A stretch of DNA of 64,000 bases from the NCBI GenBank assembly GCA_037043015.1, contig CM073322.1:22596364-22660363 (forward strand), given 5' to 3'. A program made the translations under genes and the position numbers. Origin of the DNA: Bryum argenteum. Its lineage: Eukaryota > Streptophyta > Bryopsida > Bryales > Bryaceae. Within the stretch, counting starts at the first letter, position 1, and each line of letters starts with the position of its first letter. The notes below the pieces were generated by a model. The model had not been told where the DNA came from. It searched no databases and was given only the letters and a program-made list of their open reading frames with translations. Of the stretch, positions 25,887 through 36,903 are shown in pieces.

Positions 25887-27416
25887 ATGTCTGAAGCAGG
25901 AATGACGGAGACTCCACCGTTTCCATGGGGTGATATGCCAGAGGCGGAGTATTATGCATCCAAGAATATCAGACATGAAGCACAATCAATCAAGTCTCCG
26001 CGAGGAGTGTCGCTCTTTACACAATCGTGGGTGCCTGAGGATCCTAAGGCACTTATCCTCATGGTGCATGGCTACGGCAACGACTCTAGCTGGGTGTTCC
26101 AGAGAACAGCCATTTTGTTCACAGAAATGGGGTACGCTGCCTTCGCGCTGGACTTGCCAGGGCACGGGCTGTCGGAGGGTCTGCTCGGCTACATCCCGAG
26201 TGCGAACGACTTAGTTGAAGATTGCGCATTCTGGTTCAACACGGTCAAGAGCAAAGAGGAGTACAGGAGTCTCCCTCGGTTTCTGTACGGGGAGTCTCTT
26301 GGAGGCGCTCTGTGCTTGCTGCTTCACTTTGACGATCCTGCAGGCTATGATGGCGCCATTCTCATGGCGCCTATGTGTAAAATCTCGGAGAAGATGAAGC
26401 CGCCTTGGCCTGTTGAGTATGTGTTGCGCCTCCTTGGTCGTTGGGCTCCCACTTTGCCCATTGTGCCCACCGCTGATCTTGTCGATAAGTCTGTGAAAGA
26501 CCCGGCTAAACGACTCCTCGCCAGGAATAACCCCCGAAGGTAAACACTGGTTTTCATTTCGTGAACCCCTTGAACTGCCCGTTCCACAAGATGCACCTTC
26601 TTTTTTCCAGAAATTCCAGTATTAGGGTTACCCTTTCACTATGTCGAAGCACAGTTGCTGGTCCAACAGATCTGTAGGTACTATAGAGTCGGAATCCGTG
26701 TGGTTACAAAGAACGCAATTGTTACACTTACAAGACTCTTGATGTATTTTGGGTTTAGGGTCTTGTAAGTTGAGTTGGAGATAGGTAGTTTCTGTATATG
26801 CAGAAACTGAAAATCAATTTCCAGTGACAGCTCGGAAGAGGATGTTTTTTTAAAATTGGGGTTCACTAAGTTAGTACACGGTGCTTTATCTGCTTGAATT
26901 GTCGATAATTGTGCGAGTATAAAGGAGAACGCAATGGTTAGATTTACAACTTCAGTTGGAGGTAGGTAGTTTTCTGTGTTTGCAAAAACTGATAACCAAT
27001 ATTCAGTGATAGATTGGAAGAGAAATTCGTTTGAATTTAGGGTTCACAAAGTCGATAAATGGTGCCTCCAATCATTTTGCAGGTATGCAGGAAAGCCGAG
27101 ATTGGGAACAGTGATTGAGCTATTGAGGGTGACAGCGAGCTTAGAAGAGAAGCTCAAGGATGTGAGTCTGCCTTTCTTGGTTCTCCATGGTGATGCAGAT
27201 GTGGTAACAGAGCCTGCCGTGAGCAGTTTCCTGTACGAAACTGCCAAGTCGGAAGACAAAACAATTAGACTCTACGAGGGGATGCAGCATTCGCTCATTC
27301 AAGGAGAGCCTGACGAGAATGTGGCGATCATCTTGGAGGATATCAGCTCATGGTTGAAGCTCCGAGTGCAGCAACGAAATCCCTCGGCAGGAGAAGGAGC
27401 CAAAGAACTCAGCTGA
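25887..27416 (+). CDS. Monoglyceride lipase / caffeoylshikimate esterase-like hydrolase
   Basis: Two coding exons, 25887-26539 and 27083-27416, joined in phase 2, 328 residues. This is a plant MAGL-type alpha/beta hydrolase (Hydrolase_4), a family that includes monoacylglycerol and lysophospholipid lipases and caffeoylshikimate esterase; the substrate cannot be told from sequence. Visible are the oxyanion motif HGYG (61-64), the nucleophile elbow GESLG (S137), the family blocks GHGLSEGLLGYIP and LMAPMCKIS, the Asp of LHGDADVVTEP (D257) and the His of GMQHSL (H287), which complete the triad. No signal peptide is seen. The ATG at 25887 is the first in frame, and a second Met follows five codons later. 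A strong donor at 25713 (AG|GTGGGT) and an acceptor at about 25779 suggest a 67-bp 5' UTR intron. Confidence 0.9.
26745..27065 (+). repeat. Diverged tandem duplication inside an intron
   Basis: Within the coding intron of the hydrolase gene two related stretches of about 110-130 bp (about 26773-26880 and 26955-27065) share GTTGGAG(A/G)TAGGTAGTTT, a GCAAAAACTGA-like block, a CAGTGA(C/T)AG block and GGGTTCAC, offset by about 185 bp. The second copy abuts the 3' splice site region. Confidence 0.6.
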
Positions 27417-28670
27417 ATCAGTCAGTTCACGATGTGATAATATGTCTCTCTAGGAGCTCTTATCCTGCTTCGCATCACTTTCGGAAGAGCAGGTGTAAAT
27501 AGTCGAATCAAAATCGGTGATACAGATATTTTTACGAATTTGAAGGGATCTGCAGAGTCCATCAATTCAATGTATCCTCTGTGAAATTGTTCAAAGGCCT
27601 CGGAAATGTCAATAATTCTTGATTTGCTCATCTGAGTTCAATGGATTTGCCACCGTTTGTGTCCCTAAGTCAGGCCTTGTTGAACTGACTTCTTCTTTCT
27701 AACTGCAGGTTACATTGCAAAACTGGCACACTGTGTCAGTTTGGAACCTTCACTGCAAATTTTCGTATCGCACTTTTAATCTCAGAAAGTTCTGTTGATG
27801 TAATTGCTTGCAATGTACTCCGCTCGCACCAATACGTGATGTTACTCAGGAAATCGACAGTGTCGACAGGACGCTTACTGCTTGGGGTGATACAAAATTC
27901 AAGTGCTGAATATCAGCAATGGATAGGTGAAAGTCTGCATTTCATGTACGCAATCAGAAGATGAGAGCCAGCGAGAACGAAGGGACGCTTGATCAGGTGC
28001 TTCTGTATTTATGTTCAGTAACTTGCAACTTGTTCATAGGGCATACAAAATATGCTCTGAAGTGTTAAACAATTTGCAACATGTTCATAGGGCATACAAA
28101 CTGTGCAGTCTAAAGTGAGTTGGATTTCCATCTCACATGCTTCCGAGACCTACAAAATTACTAAACATCTGTTATGATGCTAATATTCTATCACATGAAC
28201 TTTTGAATATACGGTGTATGTGTTGCCTCCTGAATGATTTGACAGGTTTTTAACCAGTTTCAGAAACTTTGAAAATTTGCCTTGCACTAAAAAATGCTCT
28301 GATTTGGAAACCGTAAAGTGCGTCGCAATCACGATGGCGTTTGCTACATATTCAACACAAATGTACTCATATTTTAATAGAAAAAATTACAAAAATTACA
28401 AACTCCATACACGAGTATTGCCATTCTTTGTCTCAATTTGAATGTTCATTCTAGTGTGCATAATTGAAATGAGCATATAGAGTTGTTCTTGAGATACTTA
28501 ACCTCATTCTTGATGAATAATTTCTAACGCTTCCACTTCATGATGCAACATGCGGTGAGTTTTTAGTAAGTCTTGATTATTATTGAACTTATGTCAAAGC
28601 TTTTATAAGGTGACAACACTATTGCAAATGTCGTACTCTAATTTAATGAATGGTTCTCAAATCAGAATTT
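27417..28670. other. 3' UTR and spacer
   Basis: The first several hundred bases are likely 3' UTR of the hydrolase gene. Around 28030-28100 a sequence containing GTTCATAGGGCATACAAA occurs twice about 60 bp apart. No gene was recognised. Confidence 0.4.
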
Positions 28671-28718
28671 GTAAGCAAAATGTACTGTAAGCAAAATGTA
28701 CTGTAAGCAAAATGTACT
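28671..28718 (+). repeat. 16-bp tandem repeat, three copies
   Basis: GTAAGCAAAATGTACT is repeated three times without mismatch (28671-28686, 28687-28702, 28703-28718). Confidence 0.95.
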
Positions 28719-28890
28719 GTACACATCAATATAGCACTTGTTCATTAGCTTTCCTTGGTATCAATATAGACATCAAGATTTCTATCGACTTTGCATGTAG
28801 TGCATCTAATCTTTTGGTTGGAGATAAGGCTTGTTGGATTTATCTTTGACTTTATTATCACTGGACTCTTTATGACATAATTGATTGATC

Positions 28891-29150
28891 TAGCACATTA
28901 TGTATTGGGCAATCACATTATGTATAGGGCAATCACATTATTTGTAAAGCAATCACATTATATGTAAAGCAATCACATTATGTGTAAAGCAATCACATCA
29001 TGTGTAAAGCAATCACATCATGCGTAAAGCAATCACATTATTTATAGGGCAATCACATTATGTATACAACAATCGCATTATCTATAGGGCAATCACATTA
29101 CGTAGAGGTCAATCACATTACGTAAAGGTCAATCACATTACGTATAGGGC
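28891..29150 (+). repeat. 20-bp tandem array, 13 copies
   Basis: Thirteen units of exactly 20 bp with a conserved half AATCACATTA and a variable half that changes in steps along the array (TGTATAGGGC, then TGTGTAAAGC, then CGTAAAGGTC and CGTATAGGGC). The array ends in a GC-rich stretch (GCGGCGCGTAATGCC). No spacers, so it is not CRISPR-like. Confidence 0.95.
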
Positions 29151-29593
29151 AATGCGGCGCGTAATGCCACGTCGAGGAGGCGTAGCCCAACGAGGAGAGG
29201 GATTGTTTGTCACATTGCCCAAGGAGCTAGTAATTGCTTAGACATAAACACGTGTTGAATGAGTGAGGAACAAGACAAGATGAAGTGGACAAGAATTTCA
29301 GGATTTTCCCGTAATTCCTCGTAGGTGATTTTTGAAATATAACATACGTTTTGTCATTGCAAGCCAATTGTTTGATTTTTCATGATTACTATTTATTTTT
29401 TTTTTAATTTTTTAATTTTTTTAAAAAATTTATTGTTCTTTTTCATAAAAAATCTTAAGTGGAAGTTCAACAGTTTTTTACTTGGAGGTTTTTTGATATA
29501 TCACTTTGGTAATAGATATTCAATGATGTTTCAGGTTTAAAATAAAGGTGAATGATGATGGTCCTTGCGAAGTTGTATCTCCTTTATCCAATG
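29151..29593. other. AT-rich spacer with A/T homopolymers
   Basis: Contains long T and A runs near 29395-29440 and nothing else recognisable. Confidence 0.35.
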
Positions 29594-29597
29594 TTAA

Positions 29598-29856
29598 CCC
29601 CTAACTCTCCTTAAAACCAGAAACGGGTTTTGGAGGTTCTGCAGGAGAAAAACTCAGCCAACTTTGACTATTATAATCTCACAAATGAGGAAGAATGAAC
29701 GGTTCAAATTTGGTATGTGAGACGAATGTCAAGTGAACTTTGAGATCTTACGGTTGAATCTTTTAAATAATGCTTGGATTGAGATTTTTTGAGCTTAATC
29801 TAAAAGAAGGTCAAATTTTGTGACTTAGACCGTTTTGCAACAAGGAGAGTTAGGGG
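29598..29856 (-). mobile_element. piggyBac-type MITE with TTAA target duplication
   Basis: This 259-bp element has 15-bp perfect terminal inverted repeats CCCCTAACTCTCCTT and a TTAA directly outside each end (29594-29597 and 29857-29860). TTAA duplication and CCC-starting ends are hallmarks of piggyBac-superfamily elements. Read on the minus strand its interior resembles the left-end sequences at 33130 and 60571, with shared blocks such as CAACCGTAAGATCT and TTTGTGAGAT followed by TCAAAGTTG. It has no coding capacity. Confidence 0.8.
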
Positions 29857-30240
29857 TTAAATTTCAACTTTGTTTTGTTGTATTGAATCTAGTTTGAGTC
29901 TAGTTTTTGTAATTAAAAGCTTTAATCAATCCAAGATGTATTACAAACATGACATAGTGTATCAGTAGATGCCACATAAACAAGTTCACTATCGAAATAG
30001 TGGTTATTAGTACACCAGATCCACCATTCTCAAGAATCACAGTGGAGATTCTTTCCACCTTTCAAAAATGGAGTTACCCACTCTAGAGGTAAAAGATTAT
30101 TTACATCGTACATAACCCATGCACAAAAATGATATACATTGGGGGGGTGGCTCCCCCTGGAACCCTAAGTTGTTCCTGTACTCTTGGCCTCACAGTGCTC
30201 GATGGAATCTAGCTGCAATTCAAGAAGAACACAACTGCGT

Positions 30241-30631
30241 TCACGTCACTGAGGCGTGTGATTGATTCTGAGAGAAAATCTGAAAATTCAATGCATGATC
30301 GCCAAGGAGATCTAGGAGGCTAATGAGCACATTGTGGTTTGAGGCTCCAAAGCCCCAAAAGGAAACACTGTGGACTAACTCCTCGTTCTCCTCCAAAATT
30401 TTTGCAGTCTCAGATTCTACAGTGGATTCTGTAAACACAAAGCCTCTAAGCAACGTGTGTAATAATCGGAGCTTCGATCTCAATTACAACTTGTAACAAA
30501 ATCCCTTCACTCCTCGCCCCTGCACCCCATTGTCCAAGCCCGTACCATGAGAGTCTCTCTGCAAACTTTTGAGGAACGAAAGGCTCATGGAGCTTTGTCT
30601 TGATGGAGCGTAGAGCTCTTTCAAGGGTCAA
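30241..30631 (-). pseudogene. Unassigned coding fragment with a frame change
   Basis: On the minus strand two frames overlap head to tail (30631-30446, then 30483-30241). Together they read like one ordinary-composition protein fragment with a single frame shift in the overlap, including WYGLGQWGAGARSEG in the first and ENEELVHSVSFWGFGASNHN in the second. I do not recognise the family. It may be a fragment of a host gene captured in repeats, or two exons of an unresolved gene. Confidence 0.3.
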
Positions 30632-30760
30632 TCACCCTGGAATCGCTAATGCACCGAGGCCACATGGTATGTCAATTGAATTCTATACAAAGTTTTGGCC
30701 TCTAATAGGCCAAGATTTTCTTACCAAGAGTTAGTGTTTAGCGGTTCTTTACCTCCTTTT

Positions 30761-30880
30761 GTCACTCAGGGTCTCATCACCCTTCTCCATAAGAGTGATG
30801 AGAAGGAACTTATATGTAATTGTTGTCACTCAAGGTCTCATCACCCTTCTCCATAAGGGTGATGAGAACGACCTCATATG
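30761..30880 (+). repeat. Duplicated 56-bp unit forming two hairpins
   Basis: Two copies (30761-30816 and 30825-30880) of a unit containing TCTCATCACCCTT, the loop CTCCAT and AAGGGTGATGAGA. In the second copy the stem is 13 bp and perfect (30836-30848 with 30855-30867). The first has one mismatch. Confidence 0.8.
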
Positions 30881-30959
30881 AGATTGGAGACCAATGACTT
30901 CTAAATTCTTCTTACAAGATTATAGCAAAAGTTGTCCAATTTAGACTCTAGACTCTCCT

Positions 30960-33900
30960 CCTAGAATTGATAGACCCTGACTAGACTCCTCTTGTGCAAA
31001 CATGTATATCCTTGAGAATCTTCTTGTTACCCATGAAGTCATAGAATGGGTTAACATCTAAGATATGAGGACCTTATTGTGCTTAGATTAGACTTAGAAA
31101 AGCCTATGACACCGTAGGACACTCTTTCCTCTTTCAAGTCCTAGAGGCCATCGGTCTTCCCCTGTTTTATGTTGCCTTATTTTGTCTCTTCTTTACTAAC
31201 GCAACACCCTCTGTCACCTATAACAACTAGATCTCCCAATCTTTAGACTATGCCAAGGTGTTAGGCAAGGCTCCTCCTTGGCTTTCTACCTCTTTATTTT
31301 TGTTGGAGAGGCTCTTAATGCCATGTCTAAGTCTTTAGTCCAAAAAGGCCTCCTCTATGGTATCAAACTACCTAACTCTTATAACCAACATCTAATCATT
31401 GAGTACGCAGATGACACAAATTTCACACCTTTGGGCACTGAGACTAACCTTGCTACCCTGAGCACTTCTCTTCTAGAACAATTTACGCTGGCCTATGGAC
31501 TCCAGTTGAATTGGACCAAAAGTGTAGCCTATTGGTTAGCTAACTCCCCCTCACCTCAATGGCTTGTCCAACTTCGGTCCTCGTGAATGGGTACAAGAGC
31601 GTGTCACTTCTAAATTGCTATGCACACCTTTTGGTCTCCATGTTTAGGTCTTAAATGTAGATAAATTCTTGTTCGAGAAATTGAACAAGAAATTAGCCTA
31701 GTGGGAAACTATTCACCTCTTTTTAGGAGGTCGCATTAATGTTCTTAACACTATTGTTCTTTCCTCCTTGTCGTATTTCTTATGCATATGGAGCTGTTCT
31801 TTTGAAATTCTTTGGAAAATCAAGAGCTCAACTAGAATTTGTTTTTGGTCTAAATCCGTTAACCGTAATAGGATTGGAGTGGCCTCGGATGAATGCAGTC
31901 TACCTAAGTCCAAAGGGGTCTTGGCCTCATTGACCCAGAGATTGTTACTCATGCTATGATGACCAAGTGGATTATTAGAGCTCTCCTTCCTAGTTCACTA
32001 ACCTCCTCCTTCTACGCCAAAAGATTAACCAAACTCAGCCTTTAGAGCAGGGTAGGTGGCCCTTTAATCCTGCTTGGCTAATGTTACAAATATTTAGAGC
32101 TACTAGAATGACCCACGCTTGGAAGATGCTAGTTCCCACACTGGCTCTTCTTCTTCTTAAAAACATTCATGAAATTTGTTCTACTTTTCATTGGTTTTCT
32201 TCTCACCTGCTATCTACTCACTCCTCATTTGTTTCTCCATAGAATCCCAAAACTAATGAATAAAAGACTCTCTCGAGTGAAGGATATCTGGAGTCTAGAT
32301 TGGAGTAGACTCTTAACTTGGCCCGAGGCCCAACTCATGTATGACCTCCTTGACTCAAGAGCTAATGCTTATGCTAACCTGTTCAACTCCATTCCACCTG
32401 ACTCGCTTTTAATGTTTTCCTCTCCCTCCTCTCAATCTAAACTATGTGAAATAGAGTATCTTCAGCTGCTCATTACAAGAGCCATGAACTTTAGAACCAC
32501 TAGGAATTTCACTCCTATTCAAAGTTCAATCCTAAGAAGTGCCCAAAATGCCATTTTCCTTCCCTCTACCATTGATCTTTTTGATCTTCATCCTACCCAC
32601 CTCCTCCAATCTTGCGCCCCTATGCTCCAATCCCTACTAATCTTCCTATGAAGGGTCATTTAGTTATCTAGAGTTAGAATCTCTTCTTTGTCGCAGATTC
32701 CCCCTCTAAGGAATTCTCTTTTTCCTCTTTAGTTTGCAGGTGTTACAGCTGGGTTGAAATTTGATCCTCGAAGGTGGAGCTGAGATAGGAAGACTCCCTT
32801 ACTTGTCTACATTGCAAAGAAAGTGCGCCTCTAACTAGCCAGCTCAAACGCTCAATTCTAGTGAAGTGGCGTCCACACTTGCCCATCGACTTGAAATCAT
32901 GATAGAGTGAAGTTTGTGACAAGGTCAAGCTAAAGAAGGGAGGAGCGTTCATGTGGTCCGTGTATCACAAGGTCATCGCATTCAACATTTGGAGGCAAAA
33001 AATGAAATCACTTCTTAATGCTAGTTGCCCAAGTTGTTCAGACCCACCTCCAGAGACCATTCTGCATCGATTCTTTGAGTGTCCCGAGGCACTATATGTC
33101 TAGAGGTATGCCTAAACAATTCTATGTAACCCCTAAACATCCAAGGTGTTTTGGGACCTCCAAAACCAAAAACTGCGATTTTTGACCATCTTGTAGAAGT
33201 TTATGTATGTTTGAAAGTTTTTTACATTTTTTGTGTATTCAACCGTAAGATCTTCAACATAACTACCTGTGCTAACACCATGTCAAATTTCAACCGTTGG
33301 ATCTTTACCATTTGTGAGATTATAACGTTCAAAGTTGACTAAAAAGTTTTTTGGCGTCTGCCCGGACGGCTTAGTCAAAATGGTGCAAAGGGGGAGTTGA
33401 TGATTTTTACCCCAAACGTTTGCTCATATTTTTTTCCATGTAGGTGACTAAGTTGGGCACCTGCCCAAAAAGATTAAGACCTTGATTCAACTTCTACAAC
33501 CTTCATGCAAATATCTTTGTAGGAGGTGGTCTAGAAGCTTCTGCTTTGTCAAAATGAGGGTGGTGTTGAAGATGTACCATCAAAAAAAACTCTTTTTACA
33601 AATCGGAATGGTGAAAATATAGGTTTACATGAATGAAACTTTGGGGTGAAACTTTTTTTCAAAAAATCTAAAACCTCGAATCGTAGAATTTTCTGAAAGA
33701 AAACACACATATATGTATTATGAAAATATGGAGGGCAACAAGCAATACTGGAAAATCTTTTTCACCCGACCGGGTCCTCATTCATAATGGTTGGTGGCTA
33801 GATTCTGGCAGCATTCACTTCTTTGCAATGCTGGGTTTTGCTAAGCCCATTCTGAACCCACTGCCCATGTCAAAATCTACCGCTATGCCCAAGATGCTGC

Positions 33901-34435
33901 CCCTTCTGACGCCCTCTTCATTCATTGGCAAAGCAACCAGCCCGTCCTGCCCTAAGTTGGATTTAGAACTAAAATGTGGTGTAAAATTTCTCAATTGTGA
34001 ATTTGACTTTGCAATTTTTGCCACTCAAAGATTGTATGTTGTCCACATCTCCTCCAAATTACAGCCCAAAATATTGAGATATGAACCTTCATCTAAGGTG
34101 CCCAAAACAACAAAAAGCAGTTTTCGCTTTCTTGGACCTTTAGGGGTTAAACTTATGTTGGTTCCTCACTTTGTTGGTTTATGGACTATTCACTTCTCTG
34201 GCAGGAATGCTTGTTTGGCTCTCCACTCCCACCTAGGATGAGAGATGCCACTAAGCTATGGACTGTTTTTCAAGGCTCTGAACAACGGCTTATCTGGTTG
34301 GAGAGGAGTGCCGTGTGTTTCTTTGATGACCACTGGACTGGGCACTTTAGAAAGCTTAAAATCTCGGAAGCGTTTGTAGACACTATCAAGACCATATGGC
34401 TATACACCAAGACACTTATTCATTGCCACCCTTAG
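30960..34435 (+). mobile_element. Decayed LINE (non-LTR retrotransposon), interrupted
   Basis: Plus-strand remnants of a plant L1-type second ORF: an upstream piece resembling ILENLLVTHEVIEWV (about 31.0 kb), a LDLEKAYDTVGHSFLFQVLEAIGLP-like block (near 31085), GVRQGSSLAFYLF with the reverse-transcriptase YADD box (31278-31450), the thumb-like GGRINVLNTIVLSSLSYFL region (31.73-31.96 kb), and the C-terminal zf-RVT Cys/His segment (SCPSCSDPPPETILHRFFECPEAL, about 33.03-33.09 kb). The zf-RVT region is interrupted by the TTAA-flanked element at 33130-34146 and resumes at about 34151-34435. Stops and frameshifts are frequent. Ends and poly(A) were not defined. Confidence 0.85.
33130..34146 (+). 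mobile_element. Non-autonomous piggyBac-type element inserted in LINE
   Basis: The 1,017-bp element begins CCCCTAAACATCCAAG and ends with the inverted equivalent (CCCCTAAAGGTCCAAG when reversed, 14 of 16 identical). TTAA is present on the right (34147-34150) and GTAA, a one-base variant, on the left (33126-33129). The first 350 bp match the sequence starting at 60571 next to the piggyBac transposase (for example CAACCGTTGGATCTTTACCA and ACTAAGTTGGGCACCT). A 173-codon frame at 33720-34241 runs through the right end and resembles no known protein, so I do not treat it as a gene. Confidence 0.78.
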
Positions 34436-34439
34436 CATT

Positions 34440-36493
34440 CTTCCATTTACTTATATAGATTTGACTCACATTGGTTACCAACCATTGAGTTTTGTAGGAG
34501 CCCGGTTGAGCTAACACTTCAGTGGCTCAATCCTGCACCCTTGTTGTGCAAGTTTGTGTGAGCTAATTGAGACCACCTTCTCAATTTTTCACTCAGCTCT
34601 TCTACTCGTCTAGATATTTGCAAAAATCATAAAAGATGTAGACTCTCCAAGCTTGTATGCTATGGATCAGATGTATTGTTTTTCAATCAATAATACATTA
34701 ACTGATTGAAAGTAATAATATCTATATATAAAATAATTAAAAAATAATGATTTACATCGTCGCTGCTAATTCCGATGCTGAAATTTGAGCCATTGCTGAG
34801 CATTCTACCTTATCTGTGACCGCTATGAAGTCAACGCAAACTTGCTGGTGGGTGCTGTACATCAAAGTCAGCGATGCGAATCAACGAGAAAATAACTTTC
34901 GAATCAATGTGCTCATGTGCTCAGATGGACGATTACTTTACAGGTAGTATCTGTCGCTGCATTCATGGCCGACGGACAACGCTTATGATTCAAAGCGGAA
35001 GCAATTGCAGGCGTTTCGATTTCACAGAAGATTCAGGTGCAGTTTCGCCGATCGAAGTTCACATGCATCACAACAACTCCAGCTGCCGCAGGTGGCTAGC
35101 AAATATTAGTTAAACCTCATTCATACAAGAATGAATGGCATCCATCCATCCTGTAAGACTTTACAGCTTATAATCCTTTGAGTTTGTTGATGGTTGCGAC
35201 AACACTACAATGATTGACCCACTCCGTCTATTCATAGAGAAACAGTAAAAATAGTGGATACAGTGGATAGTAATAGCCTGGGGCATATGGCCCACTGACT
35301 GATTAATTTGTGCATGATGTGGTTGCCCAACCTGACCGGGGCAACGATCAAGCAAGTGACGCATGTTTTCTGTTCATTCCGGGAGGCGTTGCGCAAGTTT
35401 GGCTTCAAGGATAGTACAGCGGACATGGCACCGAAGTCGCCGAGAGCTCAAATTAGACTGCTTGACCGATACAGTATCAAAGAGTATTCAAAGCTCGTCG
35501 AATAACCTCACAGCATCAACGGGTTAGCATGCAGACAGTGAGTGAGTGTCAGCCAAGATTGCCGCATGATGCATTGGCACGCCAGCAGGGTTCTAACGTT
35601 TTGCCCTCCTTACGTAAGTCTAGTCCAGGCAGCAAAGTACCCTATGCATGTACTTTTTTTGGTCGGTTCCAACAATCCTGAAATCTATTCCTCCCTACAA
35701 TGCAAATTGTAACTTTGCATGATCTTCTATCTACTTTGCATGTCTCTAAGATCAAATTTTATAGCAGCTGTTAAATCAGAGCAATCGAAAGTGCTATATT
35801 GCAAGCCATTAACTGAAGGTAAAAACCTCATTTTTGAGGGGAAATCCGTGGCAAAATGCTGGATTTTCGGAGTGATTAAAAGGTCTACAGAACTATTGAA
35901 GATTGAATATATTTTGGCAAGAGTGAACAATCTGAATGGGTAGGAGTGGGCACACAAAAACGAAATCGATCAAAAATTGCACACAAGTAATATAGCAGAT
36001 TATAGCTTGAACAATTTTGGCTGGAAAAATGGTTGCATAAGGACACGAGCGAGTGTCTTCTCTACGTTAAAGAGGTAGCTTGACGCATTGAAGATGCCAT
36101 CCATGTCAGCGCCACCTCTCCATGTTGATAGCCCACATAAGGTATAGTACCTAGTCCAGGTCATATGATCAAGGAGTGCAACTACTCACAAAGTGACACG
36201 TAATGAGAAAAGAGTTCCGCAAATTTTAAGTCGATGTAACATGAAGTGATTGTTGTGACCAGGTAGATTCGCGAATCTCGATGCTCAGGAGGAATCTCGG
36301 CACCATAGTACCGTACTCCACTGGAGGTAATGTTTGACTTTCGTGGCCCCGCGTGACAGCCAGCGCCCGTGGGATGCGTGTGCATATCCGGCCGAACCTC
36401 GACCTTTGTCTGTTCCCTCACCCACAGCTCGAAACCCAAAGTAGGTGTGCCGATTCACTGGCCTGCAGTGCCGGTGACGATCGACGCCGCGCC
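34440..36493. other. Spacer upstream of the peroxidase gene
   Basis: AT-rich to about 34.75 kb, then of more balanced composition. Short frames (34874-35113, 35308-35505, 35719-35943, 36182-36439) have no recognisable motifs. No repeat or RNA gene recognised. The last few hundred bases are likely promoter of the peroxidase gene. Confidence 0.35.
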
Positions 36494-36840
36494 TTTATAA
36501 CGCGTGCTCGCCCCGCAACGGATACGTTTTCAAGCATATCTTGCAGTCCCTGGGAACTCAGATTGGTGAGTCCTCTCTTCACTCAATCGATACTGCCTGG
36601 ATCAGTCCCTGATAAGTGTGGCCGATTTAGATCAGGCTTTGATAAGTGTAGCCGGCCTGGGTTTAGATATTATTATTATATTCCTTTGCAAGAACTGATT
36701 GTGTAGCTCAGACTTTGAACGGTTTCACTGTACTGGGATGTGATTACTTGAGGAACCTGATCCGTTCTGATACTTTTATGCATGTGAAGTTTCCAAGTAA
36801 GCTAGATTGAAACATTTTGAATAGTATTTTGCTGTTTCAG
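36494..36840 (+). promoter_or_regulatory. Probable TATA box and 5' UTR intron of the peroxidase gene
   Basis: TTTATAA at 36494-36500 is followed about 65 bp later by a strong donor (ATTG|GTGAGT, intron from 36566). A matching acceptor TGCTGTTTCAG ends at 36840, 63 bp before the start codon. This suggests a short noncoding first exon and a 275-bp 5' UTR intron. Confidence 0.5.
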
Positions 36841-36903
36841 CTTGAGCGGCACGGCTCTTGTGCTAACATTTCGGAAGCGTTTTATGATTCAGAAACTTGA
36901 AAG

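Noticed and set aside
28891-29150. CRISPR array
   Set aside because: Units are contiguous 20-bp copies with no unique spacers, in a plant nuclear context.
33720-34241. 173-codon frame in the TTAA element as a gene
   Set aside because: It crosses the right end of the element into LINE sequence, so it cannot be an element gene.
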